A stretch of 64,000 bases of DNA, from contig CALMEE010000122.1 in assembly GCA_937862885.1 (NCBI GenBank), positions 1 through 64,000 on the forward strand, read 5' to 3'. This document shows, one piece after another, positions 19,324 to 26,824 of this stretch. Both the position numbers and the translations under genes were made by a program. The DNA comes from an uncultured Planctomycetaceae bacterium (GTDB lineage Bacteria; Planctomycetota; Planctomycetia; Pirellulales; Pirellulaceae). Within the stretch, counting starts at the first letter, position 1. Every line of letters begins with the position of its first letter. The notes beneath the pieces are model-generated. The model saw only the letters and a list, made by a program, of their open reading frames with translations, did no database searches and had not been told where the DNA came from.

Positions 19324-19397
19324 CTCGTACTCGTACTCAGCGATTAGCGGTACTCGTACTCGTACTCGAAGGTGCAGCGTACGAGTACGAGTAGGAA
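19324..19397. repeat. CTCGTACTCGTA repeat block, copy 1
   Basis: Iterated ACTCGT units flank AGCGATTAGCGG, and an inverted copy (GTACGAGTACGAG) follows, so the block can fold into a hairpin. A related block is at 20489-20537. It lies between the dioxygenase and the first YeeE gene. Confidence 0.8.
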
Positions 19398-19446
19398 GAT
19401 TACCGATTCTCATAGTCAATTTGTTTAACATCAAAGGAACCTATTC

Positions 19447-19935
19447 ATGATGGAATTCTTGCTCGCCCCGTGGCCTTGGTGGTTCTCGGGAATTTTGGTT
19501 GGGCTGACGGTACCCTTGCTGTTCATCTTATCTGGCAAGGCATTTGGAATCTCGACCAGCCTGCAACAAGCCGGTGCGATGTGCGCACCCGGTTGCAAAG
19601 CCAGCTACCTGCGGGATCACGATCGACGAGAACACGCCTGGACTCTGGTGTTTGTGCTGGGGATTGGACTGGGTGGTTATGTCGCCGCGCATTGGCTTTC
19701 AGCGACGCCGGTGGAGTTTCTGCCGGAGTCCTATTTGAATGTAGCGGGACTGGTGAAACTGCTGGTCGGTGGATTTCTGATCGGATTCGGAGCCCGTTAC
19801 GCAGGTGGATGCACCTCGGGCCACTCAATCACCGGCATAGCAAACTTGAGTTGGCCTAGCCTCGTGGCGACGATCGCCTTCTTTGCGGGAGGTTTGGGCG
19901 TGACCTGGGGGCTCGGAACCTGGCTGTTCAGTTAA
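19447..19935 (+). CDS. YeeE/YedE-type sulfur transporter, first half (PmpA-like)
   Basis: The 162-residue membrane protein has about four helices. Motifs are FGISTSLQQAGAMCAPGC near residue 45 and GFGARYAGGCTSGHSITGIANLSW near 120; the Cys-containing GGCTSGHS is the sulfur-relay motif of the YeeE/YedE (DUF395) family, whose full-length members import thiosulfate. Here the family is split into two small genes, as in PmpA/PmpB pairs; the partner follows after 20 bp. It probably forms a heterodimeric channel in the inner membrane moving reduced sulfur species for the adjacent dioxygenase-rhodanese protein. Confidence 0.9.
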   Translation: MMEFLLAPWPWWFSGILVGLTVPLLFILSGKAFGISTSLQQAGAMCAPGCKASYLRDHDRREHAWTLVFVLGIGLGGYVAAHWLSATPVEFLPESYLNVAGLVKLLVGGFLIGFGARYAGGCTSGHSITGIANLSWPSLVATIAFFAGGLGVTWGLGTWLFS

Positions 19936-19955
19936 CCAACTAATAAGGAAACACG

Positions 19956-20444
19956 ATGAGTACAAATATCCACACGAATATCGACTCGCCGGCCGCGAGC
20001 AAATCGGCTGCTGGCTCCGCAGGCATGACGTTGGGAGCTTACCTGCGCGTTCTGCTGGTAGGCATTTTCTTCGGAATCGTGCTCGTGAAATCCGAAGTGG
20101 TTCGATGGCAGCGTGTCCATGACATGTTCCTGTTCCGCGAGGCCCACATGTATTTGATTATCACCACAGGGATTATCGTAGCCGGTCTGGCCATGCAGTG
20201 GATCAAGCGTTTTGGGATCAAGACAATTGACGGCAAACCAATCGTCTACAAACCCAAACCATTCCACAAGGGAATCATTCTCGGCGGCATCCTGTTTGGA
20301 GCTGGCTGGGCGATCACTGGAGCTTGTCCAGGACCGATCTATGCCCAGATAGGTGCAGGAGCGTGGATGGCCTTGGCCACGTTGGCAGGAGCGCTGGCAG
20401 GAATGTTCGTCTACGCCTACGCCAAACCAAAATTGCCACATTGA
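19956..20444 (+). CDS. YeeE/YedE-type sulfur transporter, second half (PmpB-like)
   Basis: The 162-residue partner of the preceding gene has a polar head of about 25 residues, then membrane segments (LRVLLVGIFFGIVLVKSE, YLIITTGIIVAGLAMQW, GIILGGILFGAGWAITGACPG, ALATLAGALAGMFVYAYA). The motif GWAITGACPGPIYAQIGAG is the second conserved Cys motif of YeeE/YedE proteins, complementary to GGCTSGH in the first half. A ribosome-binding site (AAGGA) precedes the ATG. Translation is probably coupled to the upstream half (20-bp gap). Confidence 0.9.
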   Translation: MSTNIHTNIDSPAASKSAAGSAGMTLGAYLRVLLVGIFFGIVLVKSEVVRWQRVHDMFLFREAHMYLIITTGIIVAGLAMQWIKRFGIKTIDGKPIVYKPKPFHKGIILGGILFGAGWAITGACPGPIYAQIGAGAWMALATLAGALAGMFVYAYAKPKLPH

Positions 20445-20488
20445 CAGGATTCAAAGTGAGAATCTTTTTCCAGCGATGCCGAACTTTT

Positions 20489-20537
20489 GTACTCGTATTC
20501 AGCCACTGGCGGTACTCGTACTCGTACTCGAAGTAGG
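20489..20537. repeat. CTCGTACTCGTA repeat block, copy 2
   Basis: The block reads TACTCGTATTCAGCCACTGG followed by iterated TACTCG units, homologous to 19324-19371 but without the trailing inverted part. It lies between the second YeeE gene and the TauE/SafE gene. Repeats of this kind in two consecutive gaps suggest spread within the donor genome. Confidence 0.75.
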
Positions 20538-20617
20538 GAACGGTTTTCAGGTGCAAACAAAGGCATTGACGCAGCAGGTTCATTTGTCAATTTTTTTCAT
20601 TGGGTAACGCAGGAACT

Positions 20618-21652
20618 ATGTGGATCATCATCGGAGCATTGGCAATTGGATTGTCGCTGGGGCTGCTCGGTTCAGGCGGATCAATCCTGACGGTTCCCGT
20701 GCTGGTTTACTTGCTGGGACATGATGGCAAGCCGGCGATAGCCGAATCATTGGCCATCGTCGGCGGCATTTCGTTGGCAGGAGCGATACCGTTCGGTTGG
20801 GCACGTCAAATTGATTGGCGCAGCGCTATTTTCTTTGGGCTACCCGGAATGGCGGGAACCTATGGCGGAGCGTGGCTGGCAAAATTTGTTCCCGCAGCCG
20901 TGCAATTGATTTTATTTGCCGGTGTGATGTTGCTGGCTGCCTGGATGATGTTTCGGCAGGCTTCCAACAAGAATTCCGAAACTCCAAAGAGTATGGAGAA
21001 TAGCGAACCTGCGCACCAGCATCCGATTTGGCAAGTGATTGTCGAGGGGCTGGCGGTCGGCGTATTGACCGGTTTAGTTGGTGTCGGCGGAGGATTCCTG
21101 ATCATTCCGGCCCTGGTATTGCTGGGAGGTTTACCGATGCGGCTGGCGATAGGTACTAGCTTGATCGTAATCGCCGCCAAATCTTTTGCTGGCTTCATCA
21201 AGTACCAACACGTTTTAGCAGACATCGGCGCAACACTGGACTGGCAAACAATTGGCTGGTTCGTTGCACTTGGGATTGCTGGGACGTTCGCCGGAAATTA
21301 TCTCGGTTCATTTTTTAATCAGCGTATGCTGCAAAAGATGTTTGCGGTATTTTTGGTGGTGATGGGCTTGTTTGTTCTGAGCCAGGAAGTCCCTAAATTG
21401 TTTGATAGCGAATTATTGTCTTCCGAGAACGAATCGAGTTTGCATGTGAACAATGAAGTAAGTGCAGATGTAGTCCAGGTCTTCGACCAGGAGAGATCAA
21501 CAGGGACAGACAACCGCCTCACAGAGGTGGTCTACATTAATAAATTTCGTGTAGGGAAGCCCGTAATTGAATTCACTCCCGGAGGAATACCAACGCAAGC
21601 CGTACATTCCAAAGGGATTCTCACCGGGGGCGAACGTGCCCGCGCATACTGA
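20618..21652 (+). CDS. TauE/SafE-family sulfite/organosulfonate exporter, odd C-terminus
   Basis: This is a 344-residue inner-membrane transporter with two repeats typical of TauE/SafE: the first has LGLLGSGGSILTVPVLVYLLG, the second has GVLTGLVGVGGGFLIIPALVLLGG and GTSLIVIAAKSFAGF. Some eight hydrophobic segments end near residue 268 (FAVFLVVMGLFVLSQE). The family exports sulfite or sulfonates, which fits sulfite made by the persulfide dioxygenase upstream. The last about 75 residues are hydrophilic and not part of the family; their DNA includes a short palindrome (CCGCCTCACAGAGGTGG at 21514-21530) also found at 24831-24847, so the frame appears to have run on into repeat DNA. ATG at 20618 follows AGGAA. 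Confidence 0.88.
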   Translation: MWIIIGALAIGLSLGLLGSGGSILTVPVLVYLLGHDGKPAIAESLAIVGGISLAGAIPFGWARQIDWRSAIFFGLPGMAGTYGGAWLAKFVPAAVQLILFAGVMLLAAWMMFRQASNKNSETPKSMENSEPAHQHPIWQVIVEGLAVGVLTGLVGVGGGFLIIPALVLLGGLPMRLAIGTSLIVIAAKSFAGFIKYQHVLADIGATLDWQTIGWFVALGIAGTFAGNYLGSFFNQRMLQKMFAVFLVVMGLFVLSQEVPKLFDSELLSSENESSLHVNNEVSADVVQVFDQERSTGTDNRLTEVVYINKFRVGKPVIEFTPGGIPTQAVHSKGILTGGERARAY

Positions 21653-21667
21653 AGGGTTCGTAAACCA

Positions 21668-21766
21668 ATAGCCGTTGGTTGAGCGGAGCGACACCAACGG
21701 ATGCGAGCGTAAAATCATGTCTCGCATCCCGAAGGGATGCCAGCATTCGCGCTGCGCCCACCGGCT
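21668..21766. repeat. Multi-hairpin intergenic repeat
   Basis: Nested palindromes are visible: AGCCGTTGGT pairs roughly with ACCGGCT at the far end, ATGCGAG with CTCGCAT, and GCATCCC-GAA-GGGATGC forms a perfect small hairpin. This compact repeat lies in the 421-bp gap between the exporter and the SGNH-like gene; the rest of the gap holds nothing recognised. Confidence 0.7.
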
Positions 21767-22073
21767 AATCACTCTTTTAACCCCCTCAAGGAATCCCAAA
21801 TTTTGAGCCGTGGGGCAACACCATCCAAATATTCCAACGAGTTCGCGCATCATAAAACCCTGTTACTTGTTTCCATTTGATTTTTTTCGTGATCGATGCA
21901 TGTCATCGTGTATGCAAGTTGATGTTTTCGCTCGTCTAGGCGAGCATGATGGGGGTGCTCGTCTCCGATCTATTCCTGGATTGTCAATTGGCACTGGATT
22001 TTGCATCAGGCATCGTGGTCAATTGAGCGACGTTAAACCTAGAACGGTAGGTCTGTTTTGTGGAGTAAAGGTG

Positions 22074-23231
22074 ATGAATCTAAAAAATTTTTGGATGGTG
22101 ATATTGGCTTTGATGATCCTTGACTTTGTCCCTTTTGACAGGAATCCGGGTTTGCGAATTTGCATTGCCCAAGACTCCGACACCAGCGAAATTGATATGA
22201 ACAAGGCGCGAATATTGCTCCGCCGGATGCGTCAAGGGGAATCGCTGAATGCCGAAGAACGGGCGTATCTGGATCGGGCACGTGCCGCTCGAAACAACAG
22301 GAATCAGGGTGGAGAAGCGCAAGTCGAAATATTACATGGCGATTCGATCGGATTCAAGCCGCTAATTGAAATGACCGATGACGACTCCTATCTTGGCCAA
22401 GAGGGTGGCTTGTACGGAGAGGGACGTAATGAACCGCCCGCAGACCATCACAACGCAGCACTCGACGAAATCGCACGCATCGAGCAGTTGGACGGCAACG
22501 GACGTCCGGACGAAAAAGGTAAGGTCGTCTTCATCTCCATCAGCATGTCGAATGCCACTCAGGAGTTCTCGCGATTCAAACAACTGGCCGATGCCGATAC
22601 CCGTAAAAGCCCCGATGTCACGATCGTCGATTGTGCTCAGGGGGGCCAGGCCATGCGCGAGTGGGCCAATCCTGACGCCCGACCGTGGAACGAAGCAGAT
22701 CGCCGACTACGTGCCGCTGGCGTTTCACCGGCCCAGGTTCAGGTCGCCTGGATCAAACTGGCAAACAAGGTGCCCACGGGAACATTGCAGCAGCATGGCG
22801 AACAACTACAGCGAGACGCGACAGCCGTTATACAAAATGCCAAACGCCGGTACCCCAACCTACGAGTTGTCTATTTGTCCAGTCGGATTTACGCAGGATA
22901 CGCCACAGCCAATCTGAACCCGGAGCCCTATGCCTACGAATCGGCGTTTGCCGTCCGCTGGCTGATTCGCGATCAGATCGCGGGCACGGAAGTTCTGAAC
23001 TATGACGCCCGGCGCGGAGCGGTTGTCGCGCCGCTGTTGCTATGGGGGCCGTATTTGTGGGCCGACGGCATGACGGCTCGCAAGAGCGACGGGTTGCGAT
23101 ACGAACGCCGAGACCTGGCCAACGACGGCACTCACCCATCGCCCTCCGGCCGCGAAAAAGTAGCAAGACTAATACTCGACTTTTTCACTTCAGATCCCCT
23201 CAGCCGGAGTTGGTTCCAGAAAAAGGACTAA
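22074..23231 (+). CDS. Secreted SGNH/GDSL-hydrolase-like protein
   Basis: The 385-residue protein has a signal peptide (FWMVILALMILDFVPF, cleavage after the ICIAQD region). A short helical, charged segment with ARILLRRMRQGESLNAEERAYLDRA follows, then an SGNH-like fold: GKVVFISISMSNATQEFSRF, VTIVDCAQGGQAMREW, LRVVYLSSRIYAGYA and near the end DGTHPSPSGREKVARLIL, the Asp-x-x-His block of SGNH esterases. Block I lacks a clear GDS Ser; the Ser in SISMSNATQ is the best candidate. Such proteins occur in planctomycetes beside secreted enzymes; the substrate is unknown. ATG at 22074 is chosen for the signal peptide and nearby AAAGGTG; the frame is open further upstream but that part is unlikely to be coding. 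Confidence 0.7.
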   Translation: MNLKNFWMVILALMILDFVPFDRNPGLRICIAQDSDTSEIDMNKARILLRRMRQGESLNAEERAYLDRARAARNNRNQGGEAQVEILHGDSIGFKPLIEMTDDDSYLGQEGGLYGEGRNEPPADHHNAALDEIARIEQLDGNGRPDEKGKVVFISISMSNATQEFSRFKQLADADTRKSPDVTIVDCAQGGQAMREWANPDARPWNEADRRLRAAGVSPAQVQVAWIKLANKVPTGTLQQHGEQLQRDATAVIQNAKRRYPNLRVVYLSSRIYAGYATANLNPEPYAYESAFAVRWLIRDQIAGTEVLNYDARRGAVVAPLLLWGPYLWADGMTARKSDGLRYERRDLANDGTHPSPSGREKVARLILDFFTSDPLSRSWFQKKD

Positions 23232-23427
23232 ACCATTCTTTAAGCCAGACAGGTAAATAAAAGCGTGCGATCACAAAACTGGCGTTAACTTGATGTCGAT
23301 TTTGGTGGAGCCGATCGGCGGCACTTATATGCGGATCCGTGTTCAGCACACTGGCATTGATGGTCTTGTTTGTCTGCGTAATTTTCTTGGGAAAACATCT
23401 GAAAACGAGTGTTTTCTGTCGAATTCC

Positions 23428-23456
23428 TGTAACCAATGTCGTTCTGGTGGATCGGT
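23428..23456 (+). promoter_or_regulatory. Candidate ECF promoter motif, copy B
   Basis: The blocks TGTAACC and GGTGGATC, 11 bases apart and followed by N-GT, match the site before the persulfide dioxygenase (17668-17696). It lies 62 bases before the ferritin-like gene. The intervening 11 bases differ between the two copies, so this is not part of a longer duplicated repeat. Confidence 0.55.
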
Positions 23457-23518
23457 ACATGGACGGGATTGCTGCAAGCGTCCTTAGATGACAAAACCCC
23501 TGATGAATGGATCACAAA

Positions 23519-23944
23519 ATGAACAAAGAACAGATCGTGAAGCATCTCAACGAAGATTTGGCGGGTGAGTTGAGTGCGATCATCCAGTATCTGACCTATG
23601 CGGCAAAAGCAACCGGGCCGTATCGCCCGCAATTGGCCCAGTTTTTCCTGGCCGAAGTGGCTGACGAACAACTGCACGCCCAGTTTCTTGCAAACAAGAT
23701 TGTCGCACTCGGCGGTGAACCGACGACGGTGCCGCGCCCGGTCGCTGCGGCTGGCTCGAATCGTGAGATGCTCGAAGCTGTGCTGGCCGCCGAACGGCAG
23801 GCCGTGGCCGATTACACCCAACGAGCCCGCGAGGCGGATGAGTTGGGAGATAAGGGGCTGGCAGTTCAACTGGAAGATATCGTGCGCGACGAAAGCGGTC
23901 ACTCCGAAGAAACGGAACGTATCCTTCGCGATTGGCCTTTGTAA
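23519..23944 (+). CDS. Ferritin-like/bacterioferritin-type diiron protein
   Basis: The 141-residue four-helix protein has a full set of diiron ligands in the bacterioferritin spacing: Glu17, Glu50 and His53 (ADEQLH), Glu92, Glu125 and His128 (DESGH). The position of the haem-ligand Met of bacterioferritin is Leu here, so it probably does not bind haem. Likely roles are iron storage or ferroxidase protection against peroxide. ATG at 23519 was chosen; an in-frame ATG 12 bases upstream is possible. The shared TGTAACC motif upstream suggests control together with the persulfide dioxygenase. Confidence 0.85.
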   Translation: MNKEQIVKHLNEDLAGELSAIIQYLTYAAKATGPYRPQLAQFFLAEVADEQLHAQFLANKIVALGGEPTTVPRPVAAAGSNREMLEAVLAAERQAVADYTQRAREADELGDKGLAVQLEDIVRDESGHSEETERILRDWPL

Positions 23945-23987
23945 TGTGAACATTGATGTACATGCGTTTGGGCATCGTTCGTTTGCC

Positions 23988-24042
23988 AGTTAGCCGCAGG
24001 CGTACATTGAAACCTGCCGCAAGTGTGCGCCTGCGGCTGACT
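23988..24042. repeat. Palindromic intergenic repeat with GCCGCAGGC arms
   Basis: Arms 23988-24002 (AGTTAGCCGCAGGCG) and 24028-24042 match at 14 of 15 positions as an inverted repeat with a 25-base loop. It lies 43 bases after the ferritin-like gene and may also act as a terminator. Confidence 0.8.
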
Positions 24043-24166
24043 GTTAAACGAAGAAACTTGTGGTTGTTGAAGAAGTATCTGTTGCCGATACTGTACTGGC
24101 AATGCATGCTGAAAGGGCGGGCGTAATTCTGGCGATTGCGTCAGCCGTAAAAAAGGGATTTAAACA

Positions 24167-24769
24167 ATGAGTACGTGGAATAGGTTGAAGCGGTACGCGG
24201 GTGCCAGTACGCTGTTGTTGGCCGTCGTCGCGGGCTGCGCGAAAGGGCCAGGTGAAGCAACCAGCGGCAATGCAGCGTCAAGTTTCGTTGAGTCGACCAA
24301 CTCCGTTTCCAAGGAGAAAGCGATTGCCGCTCGCGACGGCATGTTTGACAGATTGTCGTCGCGATTGATGGAGGCGATGACGGCCGGTGGCCCGGCGTCG
24401 GCGATTCAGATTTGCAGCCGTGAGGCTCCCGAGATTGCGGACGCGATCTCTCAGGAGTTCCAGGTGCGGATCGGACGAACGTCAGACAAGCTGCGGAACT
24501 CCTCGAACGAGCCTCCCCAATGGGCCAAATCGGAACTTCGCGATCGGCCGACCGAGCCAAGATTCCTTGAACTGCCGGACAATCAGGTAGGTGCTTTGCT
24601 GCCGATTTTTTTGAAACCGACCTGCCTCCTTTGCCACGGATCGACCCATACGTTGTTGCCGGAGGTCAAGCAGCAGTTGGCGATGCTCTATCCATCCGAT
24701 CAAGCGACCGGTTATCGCGAAGGCGATCTGCGAGGCTGGTTTTGGGTCGAGGTTCCGGGGAGTGATTAG
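24167..24769 (+). CDS. DUF3365-type haem lipoprotein
   Basis: The 200-residue protein begins with a lipoprotein signal (LLLAVVAGC, lipid-modified Cys24). The mature part matches the DUF3365 (Tll0287-like) plan: EAMTAGGPASAIQICSREAPEIA, RIGRTSDKLRNSSNEPPQWA and a CLLCH covalent haem site at 153-157 followed by TGYREGDLRGWFWVEV at the C-terminus. Such proteins act as periplasmic single-haem redox or sensor modules. The neighbouring multihaem cytochrome gene makes an electron-transfer role likely. Confidence 0.88.
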   Translation: MSTWNRLKRYAGASTLLLAVVAGCAKGPGEATSGNAASSFVESTNSVSKEKAIAARDGMFDRLSSRLMEAMTAGGPASAIQICSREAPEIADAISQEFQVRIGRTSDKLRNSSNEPPQWAKSELRDRPTEPRFLELPDNQVGALLPIFLKPTCLLCHGSTHTLLPEVKQQLAMLYPSDQATGYREGDLRGWFWVEVPGSD

Positions 24770-24782
24770 CCACGTCACGATG

Positions 24783-24859
24783 CCGCCCTGTAGCCTGGTT
24801 CTGTGACCCAGATACGAAATGCACAGATTTCCGCCTCACAGAGGCGGACTACAGGGCGG
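24783..24859. repeat. Palindromic repeat with nested hairpin
   Basis: Outer arms CCGCCCTGTAG (24783-24793) and its perfect complement (24849-24859) enclose a perfect inner hairpin CCGCCTC-ACA-GAGGCGG (24831-24847). The inner hairpin reappears with one change inside the exporter gene at 21514-21530. Confidence 0.85.
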
Positions 24860-24904
24860 GCAACCACTTAGGTCAGCACGCCTAACTGAATAGGATCGAA
24901 TTCT

Positions 24905-26683
24905 ATGAACGGCAAAACCATCGCACTTCTGGCCTACTCGCTTGTCATACTTGCCGCGACAGCGTTCGTGTTGATTTGGAGAACCGAACCAGCGGGTGAA
25001 AACAGCGAAGCCATCGAATCGCAACTCGTCAATGACAACATCGATCGATCTTCTGCCGAAGATGGTCTCGTTTCGTCCAACCTGACCAACAACCAGAATC
25101 CTCATTTCGAGATCGGGACAGAATGTGCCCTCTGCCATGCCTATTCGAGCCGAGCGACGGCGATGCGGGACAGTGCGGGCAACAATGTAGCACCCTACGA
25201 TCTTTGGGAAGCATCGATGATGGCTCAATCGGCTCGCGATCCGTACTGGCGAGCGGTGTTGTCGGCCGAGGTTCATGCTACGCCCAGCCAGAAAGCCCAT
25301 ATCGAAGACGTCTGTACCCGCTGCCACACGCCGATGGCTGCTCCGGTATCCACCAGCCCCAAGGGAGAAATTCTAGCGTTCTTGAAAGCCGACACCCGAC
25401 AAAGTCATCTCGGCCTCGACGGAGTCTCTTGCACCGTGTGTCACCAGATCACAGACAAGAATCTCGGAACGTCGGAGTCGTTCACGGGCCATTTCGAAAT
25501 CAACACCGAGTCAAAAATTTTCGGGCCGCACGCCAATCCGGTCACGATGCCGATGCAACGCCATGTGAACTACACGCCCACCCATTCTCCACACATTCTC
25601 AAGTCGGCTCTCTGCGCGACTTGTCATACCGTGATCACTGATGCGGTCGATGCCGATGGTGCTCATGCCGCGTCGAACTTCCATGAACAGGCGCCGTATC
25701 TGGAGTGGCGCAACTCTGTCTTTAATGATGAAGTCGCTCAACCATCGCCCAAGGCACGCAGTTGCCAAGCCTGTCACATGCCAACGACTGATACGACGGG
25801 AGCCGCCATCGCTACCATGCTGGCGCATAATCCCGGTGGCCGCGGTTTTCCCTTTCTCAACGATCGTCAGCCCTATGGTCTGCATTCGATGGTCGGAGGG
25901 AATGCCCTGATGACGAGAATCCTGCGCGACAATCGGGCGGAACTGGGAATCAAAACTCCCGCATCCGCCTTCGATCGGTCTCTCGAACGCATTCAAACCT
26001 TTCTCCGCCAGGAAACGGGAAGCATCGAAATTGGTCAGATCACTAGAGAAGGCGACTTGCTCGCGATACCCGTTACCGTGCGGAATCGTTCGGGACATAA
26101 ACTGCCAACGGCCTATCCCAGTCGAAGGTTGTGGGTGGAGCTGACGGTCATCGATGCCGAAGGCCAAACCGTTTTTCAGTCTGGCGTATGCAACGAGCAG
26201 GGCGAACTGGTGGATGGTCAGGGGAACGTGCTGCCCAGCGAACTGGCTGGTGGCCCAATCCTGCCCCACTTCAATGAGATTCGCGAGCCGCGGCAAGTGC
26301 AAGTCTATGAATCGATCATGGCCGATGCTGTTGGTGACAAGACTTTTTACTTGTTGCGAGGCGCGACGTTCATGAAAAATAATCGGTTGCTGCCACTCGG
26401 CTGGGACGGTGGTCATGCCGATGCGGAGGCGACCAAGCCGGCTGGCATTGATGGCGATCCAGATTTTATCGGAGGCGAAGACCAGTTACGGTTTCTTGTG
26501 CCGACCAAGGGGACGGCCCCTTATCGAGTCCACGCCCGGTTACAGTTTCAAACCATTAGCCCCCGCCACGCGGCCGAGTTGTTTGGTAATCCCATACCAG
26601 AGGTTCGACAATTCGAAGCGATGTACACGGCGGCGGATCGAAAACCTGAGTTGATTGATGAAGCCGAAGCAACGGTAGAGTGA
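24905..26683 (+). CDS. Five-haem cytochrome c (c554-like)
   Basis: The 592-residue secreted protein has an N-terminal hydrophobic segment (IALLAYSLVILAATAFVLI) and five CxxCH motifs: CALCH 74, CTRCH 137, CTVCH 176, CATCH 237 and CQACH 287. Residues between them contain many His that may be distal ligands. From about residue 375 a haem-free beta-rich domain follows (GDLLAIPVTVRNRSGHKLPTAYPSRRLWVEL). This architecture belongs to the cytochrome c554-type family often seen in planctomycetes. It should transfer electrons in the periplasm or at the outer membrane; the substrate is unknown. A DUF3365 haem lipoprotein lies directly upstream and an exporter operon downstream. Confidence 0.9.
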   Translation: MNGKTIALLAYSLVILAATAFVLIWRTEPAGENSEAIESQLVNDNIDRSSAEDGLVSSNLTNNQNPHFEIGTECALCHAYSSRATAMRDSAGNNVAPYDLWEASMMAQSARDPYWRAVLSAEVHATPSQKAHIEDVCTRCHTPMAAPVSTSPKGEILAFLKADTRQSHLGLDGVSCTVCHQITDKNLGTSESFTGHFEINTESKIFGPHANPVTMPMQRHVNYTPTHSPHILKSALCATCHTVITDAVDADGAHAASNFHEQAPYLEWRNSVFNDEVAQPSPKARSCQACHMPTTDTTGAAIATMLAHNPGGRGFPFLNDRQPYGLHSMVGGNALMTRILRDNRAELGIKTPASAFDRSLERIQTFLRQETGSIEIGQITREGDLLAIPVTVRNRSGHKLPTAYPSRRLWVELTVIDAEGQTVFQSGVCNEQGELVDGQGNVLPSELAGGPILPHFNEIREPRQVQVYESIMADAVGDKTFYLLRGATFMKNNRLLPLGWDGGHADAEATKPAGIDGDPDFIGGEDQLRFLVPTKGTAPYRVHARLQFQTISPRHAAELFGNPIPEVRQFEAMYTAADRKPELIDEAEATVE

Positions 26684-26710
26684 GTAGGGAAGGAGGGGAC
26701 TGCGAGTGAT

Positions 26711-26786
26711 GTCGTTTGCTCGGCTAACGAAACACTGCTAACTTAGCTAACGGCAATAATGTTTTGTTCGCAGAACGAACGACGAC
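26711..26786. repeat. Palindromic intergenic repeat, family 1, copy 2
   Basis: The arms (26711-26735 and 26762-26786) are an imperfect inverted repeat with GTCGTTTGCTCGGC at one end and the complement-like AACGAACGACGAC at the other. It is related to 17093-17154 and 28012-28074 and fills the gap before the HlyD-type gene. Confidence 0.7.
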
Positions 26787-26824
26787 AATCACTGCCGGTC
26801 GCGAAGCGCATTCGAGAATTAAAG

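Noticed and set aside
19324-19400. CTCGTA array as a phase-variable coding repeat
   Set aside because: It lies between genes, with no frame crossing it that continues into a neighbouring protein.
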